NCBI GenBank assembly: GCA_033763995.1
Contig: JANRJL010000032.1
Location: 1 to 64,000, forward strand
Length of the DNA stretch: 64,000 bases
Direction: 5' to 3'
From: GCA-2737725 sp033763995
GTDB taxonomy: Bacteria > Pseudomonadota > Alphaproteobacteria > Rhodospirillales > Rhodospirillaceae
The position numbers were made by a program, and so were the translations under genes. Shown here in pieces: positions 41,632 through 48,969 of the stretch; position 1 is the first letter of the stretch; each line of letters starts with the position of its first letter. Under the pieces are notes generated by a model. That model made no database searches. It saw only the letters and a program-made list of their open reading frames with translations, and was not told the DNA's origin.

Positions 41632-42443
41632 ACCGCCACCAACGCATCCAGGTGACGGCGGATCGCGGTGTTGATGCGCTCGGGTGCCGCGTCGAAAATG
41701 CCGAAGCCGTGGTCGGGCCAACGCATGAAGCTGCCGTTCTGGATCAGCGGTTCGGCGCGCGGCGAAATGTCCCACAAATCATCCTTGGGCCCGATCGCCA
41801 GGATCGGCTGCGTGACCAGCGGCAGTTTTTTATCGAACCCGTAGCGCATGGCCGCGCGCCCGCCCCAGAAGGCCTTCTCGCCGGCCTTGAGTTTGTCGAC
41901 GAAGCCGCGCGCGATGACGGGCAGCGTCGAGCCGGGGCCGGCCCAGCTCACCGAGCGGTTCCACTCGCCGCGCACGTAGCTGTCGTCCATCGTCATGGGC
42001 ACGGGCCACGGCGTTTTGAAAAAGCCGTCGATCTCGGCCTGGTTGACCACCGGCAAGCCGATCAACACCAGGCGGCGGATTTGATGGGGCCGCGCCAGCG
42101 CCAGTTCCGTCGCCGTGAGCGCGCCGGTGTGATAGCCGAGAAGATCGACGGGCACGTGGCCCAACTGATCGAGCAGGTCGCCCATGGCGGCGGCGTAGTC
42201 GGAAATCTCGGGCATCTCGGGCGGTGGGTCGGACTCGCCGAAGCCCGGCGTGTCGGGCGCATAGACGAAGCGGTCGCGCCCCAAGTCGCGCAGCACTTCG
42301 GTGAACACGCGGCCCGACTGCGGGCTTTGGTGAAAGCACAGCAGCGGCGTGTGCTGCGCCGTCACGCTGGGCTTGGCGATGCGCACATGCAATTGGCCGA
42401 AACGGCAATCGAAATAGGTGCGGCGGATGGGGGCGGGGTTCAT
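41628..42443 (-). CDS. alpha/beta-hydrolase-fold protein with GYHTG elbow (paralogue 2)
   Basis: A 271-residue cytoplasmic protein, related to the exported protein at 39269-40159 but without a signal peptide. It has TYFDCRFGQLHVRI, LLCFHQSPQSGRVF, DTPGFGESDPP and the elbow LGYHTGALTATELA with His at the nucleophile site. Unlike its paralogue it keeps an acid candidate (GPKDDLWD) and a C-terminal His (PDHGFGIFD). The start is ATG 42443; the preceding in-frame codons overlap the terminator of the next gene. Substrate unknown. Confidence 0.87.
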   Translation of the reverse strand: MNPAPIRRTYFDCRFGQLHVRIAKPSVTAQHTPLLCFHQSPQSGRVFTEVLRDLGRDRFVYAPDTPGFGESDPPPEMPEISDYAAAMGDLLDQLGHVPVDLLGYHTGALTATELALARPHQIRRLVLIGLPVVNQAEIDGFFKTPWPVPMTMDDSYVRGEWNRSVSWAGPGSTLPVIARGFVDKLKAGEKAFWGGRAAMRYGFDKKLPLVTQPILAIGPKDDLWDISPRAEPLIQNGSFMRWPDHGFGIFDAAPERINTAIRRHLDALVAV

Positions 42444-42467
42444 GGCGCGGGCTCGCGGAAAAGAACG

Positions 42468-42494
42468 AAGGCCCCAACCTGGGGCTGGGGCCTT
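42468..42494 (-). terminator. rho-independent terminator of the methyltransferase gene
   Basis: On the minus strand AAGGCCCCA and TGGGGCCTT make a perfect 9-bp stem with a 9-nt loop, followed by CGTTCTTTTCC. It lies 27 bp after the methyltransferase stop. Confidence 0.78.
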
Positions 42495-42521
42495 CAAAGA
42501 TCAAGCGATGTCGTGTTGGAA

Positions 42522-43352
42522 TTACATCGCGGGCTTTTGGTAGAGGTGCGTGAAGCGGTCGCTTTCGCCAATGGCGGTGTACTTGGCCTTGTCGACGTCG
42601 CCTTCACGGTAGTTGGGCGGCAGCGTCCACACGCCCTTGGGATAGTCCTTGGTGTCCTTCGGGTTGTTGTTGATGTCCGACTTGGCCACCAACTTGAACC
42701 CCGCCTTCTCGGCCATGGCCTGGGCGACATCCTCGCGGACGTAGCCGCTGGCGGCCTTGGGGTCTTGCGGTTTGGACGGATCGCCGCGGTGTTCCTTCAC
42801 GCCCAGGTAACCGCCCGGCTTCAAGGCGTCGTAGAACACCTTGAACATGGCGTCCTGCTGATCGTTGGCCATCCAGTTGTGGATGTTGCGGAAGGTCACG
42901 ACCATGTCGACGGAGCCCGCCGGCACCGGCGTCATCTGGTTGGTCTGGGGCATCAGCACCACGACCTGCGGCTTGCCGTAGATCGCCTCGTTGGCCGCCA
43001 AGTTGGCCTTGAAGGCATCGACCATCTTCTTGGTGTTCTCGCTGCGCGCCGGATCCCAATGGGCGGCGATGTAGTTGTCCTTCAGGACGGGCGCCAGAAT
43101 TTCGGTCCAGTAGCCGCCCGAGGGCCACACTTCCATGACCTTCATGTTCTTGTTGAGACCCATGAACTTGAGGGTCTCGAGCGGATGACGCGCCGCGTCG
43201 CGCGCGGCGTTGGCGGGCGTGCGGTGCTGGCCGGCCATGGCCTGCTTCAACGCGGCTTCGGTGGCCTCGTCCATCTTGGCGGTGGTGGGCGTGGCGAACA
43301 TCGCCATGGCCACAACGGCGCCGGCGAGGGCGGTGAAAGTACGTCTGCTCAT
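42522..43352 (-). CDS. exported class I SAM-dependent methyltransferase (COG4798-like)
   Basis: A 276-residue protein with a clear signal peptide (MSRRTFTALAGAVVAMAMFATPTTA) and a Rossmann-type methyltransferase domain. The SAM-binding strand is MKVMEVWPSGGYWTEILAPVL (the glycine motif is replaced by PSGGYW), and DMVVTFRNIHNWM and LKPGGYLGVKEHRG follow. The export signal is odd, since SAM is cytoplasmic. A related family of exported methyltransferases is known, but its role is unclear. A Tat-like MSRRTF start suggests export after folding with bound cofactor. A good terminator follows. Confidence 0.88.
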   Translation of the reverse strand: MSRRTFTALAGAVVAMAMFATPTTAKMDEATEAALKQAMAGQHRTPANAARDAARHPLETLKFMGLNKNMKVMEVWPSGGYWTEILAPVLKDNYIAAHWDPARSENTKKMVDAFKANLAANEAIYGKPQVVVLMPQTNQMTPVPAGSVDMVVTFRNIHNWMANDQQDAMFKVFYDALKPGGYLGVKEHRGDPSKPQDPKAASGYVREDVAQAMAEKAGFKLVAKSDINNNPKDTKDYPKGVWTLPPNYREGDVDKAKYTAIGESDRFTHLYQKPAM

Positions 43353-43661
43353 AGTGCGTGGTCCTCCCTGAGACACAAATGCGATCGTGCGGTTCGAGCT
43401 TGCGAACACGGGCGGGAGTATAGCCGCCCGGGCCGGCGACGGAATGACGATGCCGTGAACCGCTTGAGGCCACATAGGGTCCGGGGGCAAGGCCGCAAGC
43501 CGCGCTTTTGGCCGCCGCCGCGCGCGAGGTCCGGGGGCGGATCGTGGCGACTACAAACATTGCGTGTAAAGACCCCATGCGAATCACTTATTAGTCGACA
43601 CCATTTATTAACGCTGTCATATTACCCATGCCGACTATCGGGGGATGGCGGTCGAGTGACC
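43353..43661. other. 309-bp divergent gap
   Basis: No gene is seen. It contains a hairpin (GGGCGG-GAGTATAG-CCGCCC at about 43409-43428), two near copies of GGTCCGGGGGC about 60 bp apart, and an AT-rich stretch (43590-43630) that probably holds the promoter of the 43662 gene. Confidence 0.4.
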
Positions 43662-44531
43662 ATGAAGAGTTCAACCGGCCTAGCTTTGACACCGGCGCAA
43701 GCCCAGGTGTCGACACCGGATCGCGCACCGGCCAGTGCTTCGCGACGCCCGTCGCGATTGGCGTCCCTCTTTCCGCTCGCAAAAGCTGTGGCGACCTGGG
43801 CCTTCGACCGCCTGCGCCTGCGCAAGCGCGCCTATGTGCCGCCCAACGCCGTCGATGCCGAACTCGCCACGCGGCAATTCCTCAGCAACGTGGCGGGGGC
43901 CGCCGCGCGCTATTTCCCCGGGTGGCTCGCCACGCTGTCCGATGGCTTGAGCGAAGCCGCGCCGGGCGCGGATATCAAGGCGACGTTCCTCGATCGGTTT
44001 CCCGTCGACGACATGTTTTTCGCGGGCCTCGCGGCCCTGGAGGCCGCGCGCGTTCCGCAACTGTATTCCGCCGACGAGGCTGACGTGGTGTTGGGCGAGA
44101 TCGCCGACACCATCGACCGCGCGGCGGGGCGCAACGACCGGCTGCTGTCGGACATTTTCTTCGAGGTCATCGCGCGGTTGAATTTGCTGCGCACCTCGGG
44201 CGACCAGAAGCAGCCCTACGACAAGGTCGTGAAGGTGCTGCTCAAGCGGCTCGATTTCGACAAGACCGACGCCGGGCAGGCGCTGCTGGCCGACAAGGGC
44301 TTCCGCCACCAATTGGCCGAGCCCTTCGCGCTGCATCCGCCGCAGTGGTGGGAAAACTTCCGCAAGCACTTCGTGCTGCATCGCCCCGCGCCCGCCCAGG
44401 CCGATGAAGACGCCGACGAAAAAGCCATCGCCGACGCCATCGCCGCCACCGAGGCGGCACGGCTGCAGAAGCAACCGGTGACGCAATACCGCCGCCGCTG
44501 GCGCAAACGCGCCACGGCAATGTTCGGCTGA
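43662..44531 (+). CDS. uncharacterised cytoplasmic protein
   Basis: A 289-residue protein I do not recognise. Residues 1-30 are Ser/Pro/Ala-rich; then a basic segment (FDRLRLRKRAYVPP) leads into a mostly helical middle (residues 60-215: ATRQFLSNVAGAAARYFPGWLATL, DRFPVDDMFFAGLAALEAARV, IADTIDRAAGRNDRLLSDIFFEVIARLNLL). The end is strongly basic (QYRRRWRKRATAMFG) after an acidic/Ala-rich linker. There is no signal peptide. Codon use and an uninterrupted 870-bp frame support it as real. It is convergent with the RND pump, 7 bp from its stop. Confidence 0.7.
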   Translation: MKSSTGLALTPAQAQVSTPDRAPASASRRPSRLASLFPLAKAVATWAFDRLRLRKRAYVPPNAVDAELATRQFLSNVAGAAARYFPGWLATLSDGLSEAAPGADIKATFLDRFPVDDMFFAGLAALEAARVPQLYSADEADVVLGEIADTIDRAAGRNDRLLSDIFFEVIARLNLLRTSGDQKQPYDKVVKVLLKRLDFDKTDAGQALLADKGFRHQLAEPFALHPPQWWENFRKHFVLHRPAPAQADEDADEKAIADAIAATEAARLQKQPVTQYRRRWRKRATAMFG

Positions 44532-44538
44532 TCGTTGG

Positions 44539-47500
44539 CTATTCGGCCGCCTGGGCGACTTTGTCGGCAGCGTGGCCGATGGATCGGGTCGTCGACTTGA
44601 CCGCCCGTCCCTTGATGAGGGCGTAAAAGGCGGGCACGACGAATATCGTCAACAGCGTGCCGAACAGCATGCCGCCGACGATGACCCAGCCGATGGCCTG
44701 GCGGCCCTCGGAGCCGGCCCCGGTGGCCAGCGCCAGCGGCATGGCGCCCAGCACCATGGCCCCCGTGGTCATGAGGATCGGGCGCAGGCGCAACTCGGCC
44801 GCGCCCAGCACCGCGTGCGCCACCGGCAGGCCCTTGTCGCGCAGCCGGTTGGAGAACTCGACGATGAGAATGCCGTGCTTGGAAATCAGGCCGACGAGGG
44901 TGATCAGCCCGATCTGGCTGTAGATGTTCAAGCTGCCACCGGTGAGCTTGATGGTGGCGAGTGCGCCGCAAATGGCCAGCGGCACGGCGAGCAGGATGAT
45001 CACGGGATCGATGAAGCTTTCGAACTGCGCCGCCAGCACCAGGTAGATGAACGCCAGCGCCAGCAGGAACGTGACGTACATCGCCCCCGAGGAGCGCTTG
45101 AATTCGCGCGAGACGCCGTCGACGTCGAAGCTGACATCGGGGTTGTCGAGCTTGGCCGCGGCGTCGTCGAGGAAGGCGAGCGCCTCGCCCAGGCTGTAGC
45201 CGGGCGCCAAGTTGGCCGTGACCTTGGCCGAACGCATGCGGTTGAAGTGGTTGAGTTCCACCGGCGAGACGTTCTCGGACACGCTCACCAAGTTGCCGAC
45301 CTGCACCATCTCGCCGTCGCGGCCGCGGATGAAGATGGAGTTGAGGTCGTCGGGATTGCGCCGGTCGATGTCGGCCACCTGCACGATGACGTCGTATTGC
45401 TCGCCGCCGCGCTTGAAGCGCGTCACCTTGCGCCCGCCCATCATGGTTTCCAGCGTGCGGCCGACGGTGTCGACCTTGATGTCGAGCGCGGCCAGCTTGT
45501 CGCGGTTCATGTCGATGCGCAGTTGCGGCTGATTGAGCTTCAGGTCCGTGTCGGGCGAGACGATGTTGGGGTTCTGGCGCATGGCGGCCATGAGTTGGTC
45601 CACCACGACTTTCAAGTCCTGGTGCGTGCCCGAGGTCTGCACCACGAAATCCACCGGTCGGCTGTTGGTGTCCTGTTCCAGGGGCGGCGGCGTGTTGGGG
45701 AAGGCGAGCCCGCCGCGAATCTGGAAAAAATCGCGGCGTAGTTCCGCCGTGGTTTGCGCCAGGGTCTTTGCGCGCTCCGGCCAATCCTTGAGGCCCGCGT
45801 AGGAGAAGGTGGAGGAGGGCACCGGAAAGCCGATCATCGCAAAGATGTGCGTGACGTCGGGCTGCTTGAGGAACAGCGCCTGCATTTCCTTGGCGTACTG
45901 CGCGGTGTACTCCACCGTCGAGCCCTCGGGGGTGATCAGCACGCCGACGACGATGCCGCGATCCTCGGGCGGGGCCAGTTCCGAGGGCAGGGTGAGAAAC
46001 AACGCCGCAGTCGCGCCGCCGATCACGACGGCGACCACCACAACGATCATGCGCAGGCCGAGCAGCCTGTGCAATGCACCCAAATAAGCGCGCTTGAGCT
46101 TCTCGAGACTGCTTTCCACCAGGGTGTCGAAGCGGCCATGATGGGTCTTGGCCTTGAGCATGCGCGAGCACATCAACGGCGTGAGGGTGAGCGCGACGAA
46201 GCCCGAGACCAGCACGATGCCCGCCAGCGTGAGCGCGAACTCGGCGAAAAAGCGCCCGGTGATGCCCTGGGTGAACGCCACCGGCACGAAGACGGCGGCC
46301 AGCGTGACGGTCATGGCCACCACGGCGAAGGCGATCTGGCGGCTGCCCTGCAGCGCGGCCTCCATGGGCGTCTTGCCGGCCTCGACGTGGCGATAACAGT
46401 TCTCCAGCACCACGATGGCGTCGTCGACGACCAGGCCGATGGCCACCACGGCCGACAGCAGCGTCAGCGTGTTGATGGAGAAGTCGAGCAGGTACATCAG
46501 GAAAAAACCGCCCACCAGCGAGATGGGGATGGTCAGCATCGGAATCACGGTGGCGCGCACCGAGCGGATGAAGAAGAAGATCACCAGCACCACCAGCGCG
46601 ACGGCCTCGGCGATGGTCACGTAAACCGACTGGATCGACTGCTCGATGAACAGCGTCTTGTCATAGACGATGTCGGCTTCCATCTCGGGCGGCAACTGAG
46701 CCAAGATTTTCGGCATCTCCGCCTTGATGGCGCGGGCCACGTCCAGCGCGTTGGCGGTGGACTGCTTGGTCACGCCCAGCGCGATGCCCGACACGCCGTT
46801 GAACTCGCTGATGACGCGGTCGTCCTCGGGGCCCAGTTCCACGGTCGCCACGTCGGCCAGTCGCACCAAGTAGCCGTCGGAATTCTTGAGCACGATTTGG
46901 CCGAACTGCTCCGGGGCCGAGAGCGACGTGTCCGACAGAATGCTGAATTCGCGCGCCACGTTCTCGATCTTGCCGGCGGGCACTTCGACGTTTTGCGCGC
47001 GCAGCGCGGCTTCCACGTCCTGCGTCGTGAGCGCGTAGGCCGCGAGCCGCGCCTTGTCCAGCCACACGCGCATGGCATAGCGCCGCGCCCCGACCACGCG
47101 CACATTGGCCACGCCGGGCGCGTTCTCGATGCGGTCGGCGACCACGGTTTCGGCCAGTTCGGACACTTCCAGGTCCGACAGCGTCTTGCTGCGCACCGAA
47201 ATCCAGATGATCTGGCCGGCGGCCAAGTTGCCCTTGCTGACCACGGAATCGCGCACCTCTTGGGGCAAGAGGGCGCGGGCCTGGCCGATGCGGTCGCGCA
47301 CCTCGTTGGCGGCGAGGTCGATGTCGCGCGTGACGTTGAAGGTGATGACGATCTGGCTTTGCTCGGAGCGGCTCGAGGACTTCATCTGGTCGACGCCGTC
47401 GACGGCGGCCAGTTGGTTCTCGAGAATTTCCGTCACCTGGCTCTCGATGATCTCGGCCGAGGCGCCCGGATAATGCGTGTTGACCGTGATGGTGGGCTGC

Positions 47501-47622
47501 TCGATGTCGGGGTACTCGCGCAGTTGCAGCCGCCCGATGGCGATGGCGCCCAGCAGCAGGATCACCAGGTTCATCACCGTGGCCAGCACGGGGCGCTTGA
47601 TGCAGAGATCGGTGAGGGTCAT
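44539..47622 (-). CDS. RND (HAE1) multidrug efflux permease
   Basis: A 1027-residue proton-driven exporter. It shows the usual twofold layout: TM1 at the N-terminus (ATVMNLVILLLGAIAIGRLQL), a large periplasmic porter/docking domain (PTITVNTHYPGASAEIIESQVT), then the TM2-6 block with the proton-relay Asp pair in GLVVDDAIVVLENCYRHVEAG. A second half mirrors it, ending in ATGAGSEGRQAIGWVIVGGMLFGTLLTIFVVPAFYAL. It is cotranscribed with the adaptor gene 6 bp upstream. No TolC-type channel is encoded here. Substrate unknown; the size fits AcrB/MexB/MdtB. Confidence 0.96.
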   Translation of the reverse strand: MTLTDLCIKRPVLATVMNLVILLLGAIAIGRLQLREYPDIEQPTITVNTHYPGASAEIIESQVTEILENQLAAVDGVDQMKSSSRSEQSQIVITFNVTRDIDLAANEVRDRIGQARALLPQEVRDSVVSKGNLAAGQIIWISVRSKTLSDLEVSELAETVVADRIENAPGVANVRVVGARRYAMRVWLDKARLAAYALTTQDVEAALRAQNVEVPAGKIENVAREFSILSDTSLSAPEQFGQIVLKNSDGYLVRLADVATVELGPEDDRVISEFNGVSGIALGVTKQSTANALDVARAIKAEMPKILAQLPPEMEADIVYDKTLFIEQSIQSVYVTIAEAVALVVLVIFFFIRSVRATVIPMLTIPISLVGGFFLMYLLDFSINTLTLLSAVVAIGLVVDDAIVVLENCYRHVEAGKTPMEAALQGSRQIAFAVVAMTVTLAAVFVPVAFTQGITGRFFAEFALTLAGIVLVSGFVALTLTPLMCSRMLKAKTHHGRFDTLVESSLEKLKRAYLGALHRLLGLRMIVVVVAVVIGGATAALFLTLPSELAPPEDRGIVVGVLITPEGSTVEYTAQYAKEMQALFLKQPDVTHIFAMIGFPVPSSTFSYAGLKDWPERAKTLAQTTAELRRDFFQIRGGLAFPNTPPPLEQDTNSRPVDFVVQTSGTHQDLKVVVDQLMAAMRQNPNIVSPDTDLKLNQPQLRIDMNRDKLAALDIKVDTVGRTLETMMGGRKVTRFKRGGEQYDVIVQVADIDRRNPDDLNSIFIRGRDGEMVQVGNLVSVSENVSPVELNHFNRMRSAKVTANLAPGYSLGEALAFLDDAAAKLDNPDVSFDVDGVSREFKRSSGAMYVTFLLALAFIYLVLAAQFESFIDPVIILLAVPLAICGALATIKLTGGSLNIYSQIGLITLVGLISKHGILIVEFSNRLRDKGLPVAHAVLGAAELRLRPILMTTGAMVLGAMPLALATGAGSEGRQAIGWVIVGGMLFGTLLTIFVVPAFYALIKGRAVKSTTRSIGHAADKVAQAAE

Positions 47623-47628
47623 GGCGCG

Positions 47629-48684
47629 CTAACTCCGCGCGTCGGAGGGCAGGTCGACCGCATCGCCGTCGCGCAGTTTGCCCTGGCCCGACGTCACCAC
47701 GATATCGCCGGCTTTCAGCCCCGAGGTGATTTCCACGTCGGCGCCCTTGCGCAAGCCGGTGGTCACTTCCACGCGGCCCGCCTTGCCGCCGTCCACCTTG
47801 AACACGAACTTCTTGCCGCCGGACAGGACTAAAGTCTGCTCCGGCACCATGACGGCGTTCTCGCGCCGCTCCAGCACCACGTCGACGCGCGCGAACAGGC
47901 CGGGGCGCAAGGCGCGGTCGGTGTTGGGAATCACGGCTCTGATCGCAATGGAGCGCCCATTGACGTCGATCAGCGGGTCGATGGCCGCGATCTTGCCGGC
48001 GAAGGCGCGGCTCGGCAGGGCGTCGACCTTCACTGCGATATCCTGATCCTGCTTGAGATCGGCCAGATAGATTTCGGGAATGCGGAAGTCCACCTTGATG
48101 GGGTCGATGGACTCGAGGTTGATCACCGCGTCGCCGGACTTGAGATAGTCGCCCACGCTCACGGCCTTGAGGCCCAAGACACCGTCGAAGGGGGCCACGA
48201 TCTTGGTCTGATCGAGACGCGCCTTGGCGAGGTTCAGCGCCGCCGCGTTGAGACGGTGGCTGGCGCGTGCTTCATCCAGCGCACGGTCGGTGCCGGCACC
48301 CTTTTTCGACAAGTCCTCGGCGCGTTGCAGGTTTTGCCGCGAGAGCTCGAAGCGCGCCAGCACCTGTTCATATTCGGCTTGCAGAATGCGGTCGTCGAGT
48401 TGCACCACCACGGTGCCCTTGGGCACGAAGTGGCCCTCGGCCTCGGTGATCTTGCTGACGATGCCCGCCACCTCGGGCTTGAGAACCACGGACTCGTTGG
48501 ACGTCAACGTGCCCACCGCCTCCACCGTGCGCTCGACGGTGGCGATCTTGACGGGTCCGCCGTCCACGGGCACGGCACGGTTTTGGCCAAGCGCCGGGCC
48601 CGCGGCGAGCATCGCCAAGGCTGCCATCGTGCCCGCGAGGCGGCGGGGACAGGTCCAACCCAAAGGTGCTGTTTGCGCGGTCAT
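47629..48684 (-). CDS. RND efflux periplasmic adaptor subunit
   Basis: A 351-residue membrane-fusion protein: signal peptide (MAALAMLAAGPALGQ), barrel/lipoyl half (VVLKPEVAGIVSKITEAEGHFVPKGTVVVQLDD), an Ala/Glu-rich hairpin (about 105-165), lipoyl return (TKIVAPFDGVLGLKAVSVGDYL), a beta-barrel (AVKVDALPSRAFAGKIAAIDPLID) and the membrane-proximal domain. It links the RND pump to an outer-membrane channel. It lies 6 bp before the pump gene. A REPIN-like/CTAG palindrome pair lies just upstream of the start, in the gap before mrcA. Confidence 0.95.
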   Translation of the reverse strand: MTAQTAPLGWTCPRRLAGTMAALAMLAAGPALGQNRAVPVDGGPVKIATVERTVEAVGTLTSNESVVLKPEVAGIVSKITEAEGHFVPKGTVVVQLDDRILQAEYEQVLARFELSRQNLQRAEDLSKKGAGTDRALDEARASHRLNAAALNLAKARLDQTKIVAPFDGVLGLKAVSVGDYLKSGDAVINLESIDPIKVDFRIPEIYLADLKQDQDIAVKVDALPSRAFAGKIAAIDPLIDVNGRSIAIRAVIPNTDRALRPGLFARVDVVLERRENAVMVPEQTLVLSGGKKFVFKVDGGKAGRVEVTTGLRKGADVEITSGLKAGDIVVTSGQGKLRDGDAVDLPSDARS

Positions 48685-48711
48685 GCAACGCCAAGCTATA
48701 TGAGCGAAGGG

Positions 48712-48788
48712 CTAGTGTGGTGGATTTGAAGTTCCTAAGACTAAGCCGCAAGCCCCTTCAGGAACTTCAAATCCGGAAACCACACTAG
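48712..48788. repeat. CTAG-bounded bulged palindrome, type b (second copy)
   Basis: CTAG at both ends. The arms are the same as 33683-33759 (GGATTTGAAGTTCCT), with a GGAA asymmetry on the right and a different loop. The conserved arms with a changed loop suggest selection on pairing or gene conversion of the arms. Confidence 0.9.
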
Positions 48789-48800
48789 AATCATAATGTT

Positions 48801-48876
48801 CTAGTGTCGCTTTGATTCCGAAGTTCGTTAAAGTGCTTTCCGCGAGATCGAACGAACTTCGGAATCGCGACACTAG
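48801..48876. repeat. CTAG-bounded bulged palindrome, type c (second copy)
   Basis: CTAG at both ends. The arms are those of 33773-33847 (TAGTGTCGC, TTT bulge, GATTCCGAAGTTCGTT), with AAAGTGCTT at the loop start also kept. It is spaced from the type b copy by a short stretch (ATCATAATGTT) that is nearly the same as at the first locus. Confidence 0.9.
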
Positions 48877-48969
48877 AAGATAAAGGGTTTCTAACACGCC
48901 GTACGGACTTAATAAGGTGGCGTTCACGCCCTAACCTGCTCATGACAAACGCGGAATCCCGCCATATTT

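Noticed and set aside
40224..44531. Plus-strand open frame of 1435 codons spanning several minus-strand genes
   Set aside because: It runs antisense to the reductase, hydrolase and methyltransferase genes and across DUF4864, and is low-complexity Arg/Gly/His-rich. Only its last 290 codons form the real 43662-44531 gene. High GC makes stops rare.
45754..47832. Long plus-strand frame opposite the RND pump
   Set aside because: Its translation is His/Gln/Asp/Arg-rich with no hydrophobic pattern. The pump is certain on the other strand.
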